Shown: in pieces, positions 47,795 through 56,994 of the stretch | How positions within the stretch are numbered: position 1 is the first letter of the stretch | Layout of the letters: every line of letters begins with the position of its first letter | Origin: Gaiellasilicea sp963749515 | GTDB taxonomy: Bacteria; Actinomycetota; Thermoleophilia; Gaiellales; Gaiellaceae | Assembly: GCA_963749515.1 (NCBI GenBank) | Contig: CAVVMR010000013.1 | Location: 1 to 64,000 of the forward strand | Direction of reading: 5' to 3' | Length of the DNA stretch: 64,000 nucleotides | Made by a program: the position numbers and the translations under genes | The notes under the pieces: generated by a model | Database searches by the model: none | Told to the model about the DNA's origin: nothing | Seen by the model: only the letters and a program-made list of their open reading frames with translations

Positions 47795-47926
47795 GTGCGT
47801 CGCTGGATTCTCGCCGTGGCCTGTCTCTGCCTGGCGCTCGTCGGTTCCGCCGCCGCCGCGTTTCAACAACGCGCTCCCGCGCCGCTCGAGGGAACGGTCA
47901 CGCTGCAGTGCAACCCGCCTCTCTAG
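47795..47926 (+). CDS. 43-residue secreted peptide, unknown
   Basis: A short frame encoding a textbook signal peptide (RRWILAVACLCLALVGSAAAA) and an 18-20 residue mature part (QRAPAPLEGTVTLQCNPPL). The GTG start lies 6 nt behind TAGACT, matching the leaderless pattern of real genes here, and the stop shares CTAG with the convergent gene, as in two other gene pairs. The mature peptide has a single cysteine. It could be a small exported peptide; no relative is recognised. Confidence 0.45.
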   Translation: MRRWILAVACLCLALVGSAAAAFQQRAPAPLEGTVTLQCNPPL

Positions 47927-48861
47927 GGCTCCGGAGCGGGCTTCTTCCCGGCGATCGAGCGCCAGTCGGTGTGGCCGAGGGTGAGGAAGAGCGCCGTGAA
48001 GCCGAGGATCACGTTGGTGACGATCAGCGTCAGCTTCATGCCGACGCTGAACGCGATCAGCGTCGCGCGTCCGATCCCAGTGCCTGAGAAGACGTAGACG
48101 ATGAACGCCTGCTCGGTGCCGATCCCGCCGGGTGAGATGGGCACGAGCGTGGCGAGGCTCTGGGTGACCTGAACCAGGAGGACGTTGCGGATCGACTGCG
48201 GGATCCCGAACGCGTCGAGGAAGAACCAGATCGCGATGAAGCGGAGCGCCCAGTCGCCTGCCTGCCAGAGCGCGACGCGGCGGAGGTACTCGGTGCGGTC
48301 GCGCAGGACGGCGAGGCCCTGCCCGACGTGCGCCTTGAACTCGTCGATATGGATCCGCGCCCAGAAGAACCCGACCGTTCCGAAGATCGCCAGGACGATG
48401 AGCAGCACGGCCGAAAACTCCGGATTGGAGACGAAGAAGCCGAAATCGAAGCCGGGGAGCTTGCCCAGGGAGCCGATTCCCGGGAGGACGCCGAGCGTGA
48501 GCGCGTAGGCGAAGATCAGGATCGCCATCGCCGAGTCGAAGATGGAGAGGACGAGCAGCGACGAGGCGAGGGTCGTGTAGGTGCTGCCCGCCACCGCACG
48601 GTGCGCGATGTAGAGCCGCACGGCGTCGCCCGCGCGGGCCGGGATGATCGCATTGACGCCGACTCCGGACAGGTACGCGGCGTAGATCGAGCGCCAGGGG
48701 ACCTCCGTGTCGGGGTACGAGGTGGCGAGCGTGTTCCTCCACGCGCGGCTCGTGCACATGGTCTTCAGCACGTGGCAGGCGATCGCCAGCCCGAGCGCGC
48801 TGAACTCGACGGCGGCGAGCGACTCGAAGAAAACCCGGATTGCGTGGAGGACGTCGCCCAC
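47923..48861 (-). CDS. UPF0104/LPG-synthase-TM-like membrane protein
   Basis: A 312-residue membrane protein with about eight helices, of the lysylphosphatidylglycerol synthase transmembrane (UPF0104, AglD-like) superfamily. The family patterns AYLSGVGVNAIIPARAGDAVRLY (split near residues 63-85) and LVPISPGGIGTEQAF are clear. Such proteins handle or flip lipid-linked molecules; the catalytic synthase half of MprF is absent. The GTG at 48861 is 6 nt behind TAGGTT on the minus strand. Confidence 0.87.
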   Translation of the reverse strand: MGDVLHAIRVFFESLAAVEFSALGLAIACHVLKTMCTSRAWRNTLATSYPDTEVPWRSIYAAYLSGVGVNAIIPARAGDAVRLYIAHRAVAGSTYTTLASSLLVLSIFDSAMAILIFAYALTLGVLPGIGSLGKLPGFDFGFFVSNPEFSAVLLIVLAIFGTVGFFWARIHIDEFKAHVGQGLAVLRDRTEYLRRVALWQAGDWALRFIAIWFFLDAFGIPQSIRNVLLVQVTQSLATLVPISPGGIGTEQAFIVYVFSGTGIGRATLIAFSVGMKLTLIVTNVILGFTALFLTLGHTDWRSIAGKKPAPEP

Positions 48862-48892
48862 GCGATCAACCTATCGCGCTCGACCTTGCGTG

Positions 48893-50542
<1,650 letters not shown>

Positions 50543-50548
50543 GGCGCG

Positions 50549-50558
50549 ATTGTAGAGT
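50549..50558. promoter_or_regulatory. Overlapping divergent -10 elements (pruA/ogt)
   Basis: TACAAT on the minus strand (50549-50554) and TAGAGT on the plus strand (50553-50558) overlap by two bases. They are 6 and 7 nt from the pruA GTG and the ogt ATG. Both transcripts would be leaderless. Confidence 0.5.
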
Positions 50559-50565
50559 CGGGTCG

Positions 50566-51126
50566 ATGCGCGTGACGCGGCATCCCTACGAGATCGATGG
50601 CTGGGGGGTCGGGGAGCTGTGGATCGGCGACGGGCAGGTGGTGGTAGCCCACGACCCACCGGCGCCCGGCGTCCGGCTGCACGGCGCCCTGTCCGGAAAC
50701 ACACCCCGAACCAGCCCCAGGGGCACCCCGGGTGTCCCTACTGAAACGCTATCGGGAGATCCGCTGCAGGACGGTGACGGCTTCGTGACCGAATTGCTCC
50801 AATCGATCCACAGCTACTTCCGGGGCGAGCGCGTCTCGTTTGCAGACGTGCCGCTGGACGGCGACTGGGCGACACCGTTCCAGGAGGCGCTCGCAGAGGC
50901 GCTCCGGAATGTCCCGTGGGGCGAGGTCGTCAGCTACGGCGAGCTCTCGGCGCTGGCGGGCCGGCAGCGGGCGGCGCGTGCCGCCGGAACGTTCTGTGCC
51001 GAGAACCGCTTCTCGCTCTTCGTCCCGTGCCATCGAGTGGTCAGTGCGAACGGGATCGGCGGCTACGGCTCGCTCGGGGTCGACTACAAGCGCCGGCTGC
51101 TCCGCCTGGAGGGGTGGACCTCATGA
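50566..51126 (+). CDS. ogt: Methylated-DNA--protein-cysteine methyltransferase
   Basis: A 186-residue Ogt/MGMT-type suicide enzyme that removes O6-alkyl groups from guanine. The active site is LFVPCHRVVSANG with the acceptor C155; NVPWGEVVSYGELSALAG is the helix-turn-helix and AAGTFCAENRF the arginine-finger region with Ala-Ala-Gly in place of the more usual RAVG. Residues about 40-65 (from GNTPRTSPRGTPGVP) are low-complexity and come from a locally repetitive stretch. The ATG at 50566 is 7 nt behind TAGAGT. Coupled by ATGA to whiA. Confidence 0.9.
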   Translation: MRVTRHPYEIDGWGVGELWIGDGQVVVAHDPPAPGVRLHGALSGNTPRTSPRGTPGVPTETLSGDPLQDGDGFVTELLQSIHSYFRGERVSFADVPLDGDWATPFQEALAEALRNVPWGEVVSYGELSALAGRQRAARAAGTFCAENRFSLFVPCHRVVSANGIGGYGSLGVDYKRRLLRLEGWTS

Positions 51127-52043
51127 CCCTCTCCGACGACCTCCGGTCGGAGCTCGCCGCGATCGCGCCGAAGCGCGGCTGCTGCCGCCTGGCGGAGATC
51201 TCCGCGCTCTTCCACTCGGCCGGAAGCATCCATCTACGCGGCCGCGGCGAGATCTCGCTCCACCTCGACCTGGCGACCGCCGCAATCGCCCGCCGCGGGT
51301 TCTCGCTTCTGCGCGAGCTCGGGATCCACTCCGAGATCCGGACGTACAGCCGCCGCTCGTTCGACCGCGCGACCCGCTACCAGCTCCACATCACCGGGGA
51401 CGAGTCCGCGCTCGCGCTGCTCGTCGAGGCGGGAGTCCTCGATACCCGCCACGCCCCGGTCGAGCGTCCGCCGAAGCGCGTCGTCGGACGTGCCTGCTGC
51501 CGCGGCGCCTACCTCCGCGGAGCGCTCCTCGGCGGCGGCTCGCTCTCGGGGCCGAAGAGGCCGCATCTCGAGCTGCGGACGACCTCGCTGGAGGGGGCGG
51601 AGTTCCTGCGCACGGTCGCGGCTGCGGGGGAAGCGCAGCTGGGCGTCCTCGACCGCGGCCGCCACGCCGTCGCCTACGCCAAGGGGCTCGACTCGATCGA
51701 GGCGGTGTTGAGCGCAGCGGGGGCGGGGGACACCGTCCTCGCGTTCGAGGAGCGCTCGGTGATCGCCGCCGCCCGTAGTGAGGCGAACCGGCTGGCCAAC
51801 GCCGACCACGCCAATCTCGTCCGCACGAGCCGTGCCGCGCACGAACAGCTCGAGGCGGTGCGCTCGCTCCAGGCAGCGGGCACTCTCGAGCGGTTGCCGG
51901 ACCGCCTGCACGAGATCGCCCGGCTCCGCCTCCGGCACCCAACCCTGCCGCTGCGCGAGCTGGCCGCCCGCTGCGAGCCGCCGACCACGAAGGCCTCGGC
52001 GCACCGCCGGCTCCGAAAGCTTCAGGAGCTTGCAAGCCGCTGA
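51123..52043 (+). CDS. whiA: WhiA-family DNA-binding regulator
   Basis: A 306-residue WhiA, the LAGLIDADG-derived regulator of actinobacterial sporulation and Gram-positive cell division. The N-terminal homing-endonuclease-like part includes CCRLAEISALFHSAGSIHL and CCRGAYLRGALLGGGSLSGP (degenerate catalytic aspartates), and the C-terminal helix-turn-helix LPLRELAARCEPPTTKASAHRRLRKL (split near residues 272-297). The usual neighbours rapZ and yvcK are absent here; instead it follows ogt with ATGA overlap and precedes a structured-RNA-like gap and the glycolytic genes. Confidence 0.94.
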   Translation: MTLSDDLRSELAAIAPKRGCCRLAEISALFHSAGSIHLRGRGEISLHLDLATAAIARRGFSLLRELGIHSEIRTYSRRSFDRATRYQLHITGDESALALLVEAGVLDTRHAPVERPPKRVVGRACCRGAYLRGALLGGGSLSGPKRPHLELRTTSLEGAEFLRTVAAAGEAQLGVLDRGRHAVAYAKGLDSIEAVLSAAGAGDTVLAFEERSVIAAARSEANRLANADHANLVRTSRAAHEQLEAVRSLQAAGTLERLPDRLHEIARLRLRHPTLPLRELAARCEPPTTKASAHRRLRKLQELASR

Positions 52044-52106
52044 AGCATGCCGTTTCTCACTTGTAACGCCGGTGACTAAAACGACGAATTGTCCTAGTGT
52101 TGACAG

Positions 52107-52292
52107 TGCGGGTCCGTGCTCGTCCGGCGGCGGATTCAGACCCCGTCCGTCCTCGGCACCAGAGCACGGCATGTGGAGGGGGAGGTCGTCCTCGGAGCTC
52201 CCCCTCCAGCCCGCGCTGTTCCTTTCCGGGCGCAACCGGGATCGGAATCTGCGGGAGCAGATTCCGATCCGCGCCGAGACCCCTAAAGGGTC
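52107..52292 (+). ncRNA. Candidate structured RNA between whiA and the M32 gene
   Basis: The 316-bp gap 52044-52359 has no convincing protein gene. A promoter candidate (GTGACT 52072-52077, 17 bp, TAGTGT 52095-52100) points into four consecutive hairpins: CCGTGCTC 52114-52121 with 52162-52169; GGAGGGGGAG 52175-52184 with 52198-52207; GGATCGGAATCTG 52239-52251 with 52258-52270 (13 perfect pairs, loop CGGGAG, extended by GGCGC 52229-52233 with 52271-52275); and GACCC 52278-52282 with 52288-52292. It matches none of tmRNA, SRP RNA or RNase P that I can recognise. Alternatives are stacked terminators or palindromic repeats. Confidence 0.45.
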
Positions 52293-52359
52293 GCTTCGCT
52301 CCCGGGATCAATGACGAGTACTGCCCATGATCTGTCCCTGTCTAGGTACGGTCTCGTCC

Positions 52360-53847
52360 GTGGATACCGCGTTCACCGAATTGAAAGAGCGAGTCAACGA
52401 GATCGAGGATCTCGACCGCACGTCCTCGCTCCTCGGCTGGGACCAGCAAGTCAAGATGCCGCCCGGAGGCGCCGGGGTGCGCGCCGAGCAGCTGGCGACC
52501 ATCAACCGGATCTCGCACGAGGCGCTCACCTCCGACGAGATGGGCCGGCTCCTCGACAAGCTGACCGGCTTCGAGGAGTCGCAGCCGTACGACTCGTACG
52601 AGGCGAGCCTGATCCGGCTCGTCCGTCGCGACTGGGAGAAGGCACGCCGCGTGCCGGCCGAGTTGCGCGGCGAGATGTCGCGCGCCGCCTCCCTGGCGAT
52701 GCCCGTCTGGGTCAAGGCGCGTCAGGACTCGGACTTCTCGCACTTTCTGCCGGCGCTCCGCAACAACTTCGACCTGCGCCGCCAGTACGTCGAGTGCTTC
52801 GACGACTACGACGAGCCCTACGACGTCCTGCTCGACGACTTCGAGCCGGGCATGAAGACGGCGGAGGTGCGCTCCGTCTTCGCTCGGATCAAGGAAGAGC
52901 AAGTTCCGCTGGTCGCCGCCGCCCGCGCGCAGGGAGACCGTCCCGTACGGGACGTCACCTTCCCGATCGAGCGGCAGAAGGAGTACGAGCTGAAGGTGAT
53001 CGAGCGCTTCGGCTTCGACCCGTCCGAATGGCGCCTCGACACGGCTGTCCACCCGTTCGCCTCCTCGATCGCGATCGGCGACATCCGCCTCACGACCCGC
53101 TACTTCGAGGACAACCTCGACGGGCTCTTCGGGACGATGCACGAGTGCGGGCACGGCCTCTACGAGCACGGCGTCGCCCGCGAGCTCGAGCGAACTCCGC
53201 TCGCCCACGGCGCCTCACTCGGCCTGCACGAGTCGCAGAGCCGCATGTGGGAGAACATGGTCGGCCGCAGCCTCCCGTTCTGGCGATACTTCTATCCGCA
53301 GCTGAAGAGCACGTTCCCGGAAGCGCTCGGCAACGTCGAGCTCGAGGACTGGTACCGCTCCGTCAACTGGGTCGAGCCCTCGCTGATCCGGGTCGAGGCA
53401 GACGAGGCCACGTACAACCTCCACATCATCCTCCGCTTCGAGCTCGAGCAGGAGCTGCTCGCGGACACGATCGACCTCAAGGAGCTGCCCGAGATCTGGA
53501 ATCAGCGGATGAAGGAGTACCTCGGCGTCGAGCCTCCCAACGATGCACTCGGCATCCTCCAGGACATGCACTGGGCAGTCGGAGCGATCGGCTACTTCTC
53601 CACCTACGCGCTCGGCAACGTCATCTCGGGTCAGCTGTGGGAGAAGGTGAACGCCGACGTGCCCGACCTGCACGAGCAGTTCGAGCAAGGCGAGTTCGGC
53701 GCGCTCGCCGACTGGCTGCGCGAGAGCCTCTGGCAGCACGGCCGCAAGTACACACCGCGCGAGATGGTCGAGCGGATCACCGGCGGGGGGCTCGACCCGG
53801 AGCCGTACCTGCGGTATCTGCGCGGGAAATACCCGCTGGCAATCTAG
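52360..53847 (+). CDS. Metallocarboxypeptidase, M32 family
   Basis: A 495-residue M32 (Taq-type) carboxypeptidase, removing C-terminal residues from peptides in the cytosol. The zinc motif is TMHECGHGLYEHG with the third ligand in the downstream GLHESQSRMWEN glutamate; HRIERA-like N-terminal sequence is excluded. LLGWDQQVKMPPGGA is the family N-terminal signature, and the IRFEHE-like segment reads ILRFELEQEL. The GTG at 52360 is chosen over ATG 52327 because TACGGT lies 7 nt upstream and family homology starts at about residue 3. Confidence 0.93.
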   Translation: MDTAFTELKERVNEIEDLDRTSSLLGWDQQVKMPPGGAGVRAEQLATINRISHEALTSDEMGRLLDKLTGFEESQPYDSYEASLIRLVRRDWEKARRVPAELRGEMSRAASLAMPVWVKARQDSDFSHFLPALRNNFDLRRQYVECFDDYDEPYDVLLDDFEPGMKTAEVRSVFARIKEEQVPLVAAARAQGDRPVRDVTFPIERQKEYELKVIERFGFDPSEWRLDTAVHPFASSIAIGDIRLTTRYFEDNLDGLFGTMHECGHGLYEHGVARELERTPLAHGASLGLHESQSRMWENMVGRSLPFWRYFYPQLKSTFPEALGNVELEDWYRSVNWVEPSLIRVEADEATYNLHIILRFELEQELLADTIDLKELPEIWNQRMKEYLGVEPPNDALGILQDMHWAVGAIGYFSTYALGNVISGQLWEKVNADVPDLHEQFEQGEFGALADWLRESLWQHGRKYTPREMVERITGGGLDPEPYLRYLRGKYPLAI

Positions 53848-53890
53848 ACTCGGCCCCGGCAACCGACACTGCGCAGGAGGAAGAGAGCGA

Positions 53891-54886
53891 ATGGCGATTC
53901 GTGTGGGCATCAACGGCTTCGGCCGGATCGGGCGTAACTTCTTCCGGGCGCAGCTCGAGCGCGAGTCCGACATCCAGATCGTCGCCGCGAACGACCTGGG
54001 CGACCAGGCGACGATGGCGCACCTGCTCAAGTACGACTCGAATCTCGGGCCGTTCGCCGGCGACGTCGAGCTCGGTGACGGCGTGATTCGGGCCGGCGGC
54101 GAAGAGGTCAAGCTCTTCTCCGAGCGCGATCCCGGGGCGATCCCGTGGGGAGACGTCGGTGTCGACGTCGTCCTCGAGTCGACCGGCTTCTTCACGAAGC
54201 GCGACGGCGCGCAGAAGCACCTCGACGCCGGCGCGAAGAAGGTCGTCATCTCCGCGCCCGCGACCGAGCCGGACATCACGCTCGTGCTGGGGGTCAACGA
54301 CGGCGACTACGACAAGGACGCGCACCACATCGTCTCGAACGCCTCCTGCACGACGAACTGCGTGGCGCCGATGGCGAAGGTGCTCCACGACGCGTTCACG
54401 GTCGAGCAGGGCTTCATGACCACGATCCACGCGTACACCAACGACCAGCGTGTGCTCGACCTGCCGCACGAGGACATCCGTCGCGCCCGGGCCGCCGCGG
54501 TCAACCTGATCCCTACCTCCACCGGCGCCGCGCGGGCGATCGGGCTCGTCCTTCCTGAGCTGAAGGGAAAGGTGGACGGCATGTCGATGCGCGCCCCGGT
54601 GCCGACGGGGTCGGTCACCGATCTCGTCGTCCGCGTCGGCCGCGAGACGACCGTCGAGGAGGTCAACGACGCGTTTCGCACGGCGGCCGCCGGCCCGCTC
54701 GCGAACTACCTCGAGTACACCCAGGACCCGATCGTCTCGTCCGACATCAAGCGGTCGCCCTACTCGTGCATCTTCGACAGCGAGCTGACGATGGTGAACG
54801 GCACGATGGTGAAGGTCTTCGGCTGGTACGACAACGAGTGGGGCTACTCGTGCCGGCTCGTCGATCTGATGGGCAAGCTGCTCTGA
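53891..54886 (+). CDS. gap: Glyceraldehyde-3-phosphate dehydrogenase
   Basis: A 331-residue GAPDH of normal length, oxidising glyceraldehyde-3-phosphate with NAD and phosphate. GINGFGRIGRN is the cofactor motif, SNASCTTNC holds the catalytic cysteine, THAYTNDQ-type histidine lies in TTIHAYTNDQ, and WYDNEWGYS closes the protein. A strong AGGAGG site precedes the ATG. It starts a tight run gap-VOC-pgk-tpiA-gpmI that supplies the lower half of glycolysis/gluconeogenesis. Confidence 0.97.
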   Translation: MAIRVGINGFGRIGRNFFRAQLERESDIQIVAANDLGDQATMAHLLKYDSNLGPFAGDVELGDGVIRAGGEEVKLFSERDPGAIPWGDVGVDVVLESTGFFTKRDGAQKHLDAGAKKVVISAPATEPDITLVLGVNDGDYDKDAHHIVSNASCTTNCVAPMAKVLHDAFTVEQGFMTTIHAYTNDQRVLDLPHEDIRRARAAAVNLIPTSTGAARAIGLVLPELKGKVDGMSMRAPVPTGSVTDLVVRVGRETTVEEVNDAFRTAAAGPLANYLEYTQDPIVSSDIKRSPYSCIFDSELTMVNGTMVKVFGWYDNEWGYSCRLVDLMGKLL

Positions 54887-55257
54887 TGAAGTTCTCGCAG
54901 GTCAGGCTGCTCGTCGACGACTTCGGCGCCGCGTTCCGGTTCTATCGCGACGAGCTCGGGCTCGAGGCCGGCTTCGGCGACGAGTCGAGCGGCTATGCGT
55001 CGTTCGCCACGGCTGGAGGCACGATCGCGATCTTCGGACGGTCCGAGCAGGGCGAGGTGGTCGACCTGCGCGGCCAAGGGGACTCGACCCTCACCGTGCT
55101 CGAGGTGGATGACGTCGACGCTGCGGTCGAGCGCCTGCGCGAGTACGTGGCGCAGGACCCGCAGGACAAGCCGGACTGGGGCGGACGGGTCGCCTACCTC
55201 CGTGACCCGTCGGGCAACCTGCTCGAGCTCTTCCAGGAGCTCTCTGCGTCCGAATGA
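54886..55257 (+). CDS. VOC/glyoxalase-fold protein
   Basis: A 123-residue vicinal-oxygen-chelate protein with two beta-alpha-beta-beta-beta halves: FSQVRLLVDDFGAAFRFYRDELGLE at the start and the closing RVAYLRDPSGNLLELFQEL, where the glutamate is a typical metal ligand. It shares one base with the gap stop (TGATG) and 4 bp with pgk. Placement inside the glycolytic operon suggests detoxification of methylglyoxal formed from triose phosphates, but this is inference. Confidence 0.85.
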   Translation: MKFSQVRLLVDDFGAAFRFYRDELGLEAGFGDESSGYASFATAGGTIAIFGRSEQGEVVDLRGQGDSTLTVLEVDDVDAAVERLREYVAQDPQDKPDWGGRVAYLRDPSGNLLELFQELSASE

Positions 55258-56297
55258 GGCTGCCTCGCTCCGTCCGCGAGGCCGCTGTCGAGGGCAAGGC
55301 CGTGCTCGTACGGGCGGATCTGAACGTTCCACTCGATGACGGGAGGGTCGCCGACGACACGCGCATCCGCGCCGCCCTGCCGACGCTCGAGCTGCTGCTC
55401 GAGCGCAACGCGACCGAGGTGCGGGTCTGCTCGCACCTCGGGCGGCCGAAGGGCGAGGACCCTGCATTTCGGATCGAGCCCGTGCGCGAGCATCTGCGCT
55501 CACTCCTGCCGGACGAGCGGATCGAGGTGCTCGAGAACACGCGCTTTCACCCGGGCGAGACGAAGAACGACCCCGAGCTCGCGCGCGAGCTCGCACAGGG
55601 CTGCGATCTCTTCGTCAACGACGCGTTTGGCTCGGCGCACCGTGCGCACGCCTCGACGGTTGGGGTCGCGGAGTTGCTGCCTGCCTACGCCGGCCTCCTG
55701 CTCCTCGCCGAGCTCGAGCACCTCGGGCGGCTGCTCGGCGACGTCGAGCGGCCATTCCTGCTGGTCACGGGCGGCGCCAAGGTGGAGGACAAGCTCGGCG
55801 TGCTCAAGAACCTCGGCGGCCGCGCAGACGAAGTGCTCGTCGGCGGCAAGATGGCCGAGGAGCTGCGGGAGGAGAACCCGCTGCCGTTCCCGGTCGTGCT
55901 CCCGACCGATGTCGTCGCGGCAAGTGCGTTCGAGGCCGACGCGGAGACCCAGGTGGCGCCGTTCGACGCGCTTCCCGCGGGCTGGCTCGGGCTCGACATC
56001 GGCCCGGATTCGCGCGCCGATTTCGCCCGCCGGATCCAGGCTGCGAAGACGGTGTTCTGGAACGGCCCCATGGGGGTCTTCGAGTGGGAGCAGTTCGCGG
56101 AGGGGACGAAGGTCGTCGCACAGGCCGTCGCGTCGGTCGACGGCTACACGGTCGTCGGCGGTGGCGACTCCGTCCGCGCGGTGAACGAGCTCGATCTCGA
56201 CGAGCAGGTCTCTTGGGTCTCGACCGGCGGCGGCGCGTCGCTGGAGCTGCTGGAGGGCAGGGATCTCCCCGGCGTGGCCGCAATCCCGGAGAATTGA
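55254..56297 (+). CDS. pgk: Phosphoglycerate kinase (compact)
   Basis: A 347-residue phosphoglycerate kinase, clearly shorter than the usual 390-400. LVRADLNVPLDDGRVADDTRI carries the substrate-binding arginine and aspartates; CSHLGRPKG, FVNDAFGSAHRAHAST, TGGAKVEDKLGVL and the nucleotide loop VGGGDSVRAV plus STGGGASLELLEG are all present. The missing residues are lost from loops, not from catalytic segments. ATGA overlap with the VOC gene. Confidence 0.96.
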   Translation: MRLPRSVREAAVEGKAVLVRADLNVPLDDGRVADDTRIRAALPTLELLLERNATEVRVCSHLGRPKGEDPAFRIEPVREHLRSLLPDERIEVLENTRFHPGETKNDPELARELAQGCDLFVNDAFGSAHRAHASTVGVAELLPAYAGLLLLAELEHLGRLLGDVERPFLLVTGGAKVEDKLGVLKNLGGRADEVLVGGKMAEELREENPLPFPVVLPTDVVAASAFEADAETQVAPFDALPAGWLGLDIGPDSRADFARRIQAAKTVFWNGPMGVFEWEQFAEGTKVVAQAVASVDGYTVVGGGDSVRAVNELDLDEQVSWVSTGGGASLELLEGRDLPGVAAIPEN

Positions 56298-56301
56298 CCC
56301 G

Positions 56302-56994
56302 ATGCTGATTGCCGGCAACTGGAAGATGTTCAAAGGCCCGGCCGAGGCGCGCGCCTTTTTCGAGGGCTTCGAGGCTCCCGAGGGCGTCGACGTCGTCTTC
56401 TGCCCGCCGTACGTCTCTCTCGGTGCAGCCGTGGAGACCGGACAGACGATCTATGCCCAGAACGTGCACTGGGAGCCGAGCGGCGCCTACACGGGCGAGA
56501 TCTCGCCCGAGATGCTCGTGGAGCTCGGTGTGCAAGGTGCGCTCGTCGGCCACTCGGAGCGGCGCCAGCTGTTCGGGGAGAGCGACGAGACTGTCGCGCG
56601 CCGCGCCCGGACCGCGCTCGAGGCCGGACTCGGCGTGATCGCCTGCGTCGGCGAGACGCTCGAGCAGCGCGAGTCGGGGGACACCGAGCTCGTGCTCAAG
56701 ATCCAGGTGGAGGCGATCGCCTTCGCGGCCGGCGATCACGAGCGGCTCGTGATCGCCTATGAGCCCGTATGGGCGATTGGCACCGGCAAGACCGCGACAC
56801 CCGAGCTGGCCGAGGAGGCGCACGCATTCATCAAGGGCCTGCTCGACCGGCCCGTGCTGTACGGCGGCTCGGTCAAGCCGGAGAATGCGGCCGAGCTGAT
56901 GTCGCAGCCGTCGGTCGACGGCGCCCTCGTCGGCGGCGCCTCGCTCGATCCCGACTCCTTCGCAGCGATTTGCCGGACAGCGTCGACCTCGTAA
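56302..56994 (+). CDS. tpiA: Triosephosphate isomerase (compact)
   Basis: A 230-residue TIM, about 20 residues shorter than usual. Catalytic Lys in GNWKM (residues 6-10), His in VGHSERRQ, Glu in YEPVWAIGTGK and the phosphate loops GGSVKPENA and LVGGASLDP are intact. It interconverts dihydroxyacetone phosphate and glyceraldehyde-3-phosphate. It begins 4 bp after the pgk stop; the gpmI start lies within its 3' end. Confidence 0.96.
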   Translation: MLIAGNWKMFKGPAEARAFFEGFEAPEGVDVVFCPPYVSLGAAVETGQTIYAQNVHWEPSGAYTGEISPEMLVELGVQGALVGHSERRQLFGESDETVARRARTALEAGLGVIACVGETLEQRESGDTELVLKIQVEAIAFAAGDHERLVIAYEPVWAIGTGKTATPELAEEAHAFIKGLLDRPVLYGGSVKPENAAELMSQPSVDGALVGGASLDPDSFAAICRTASTS

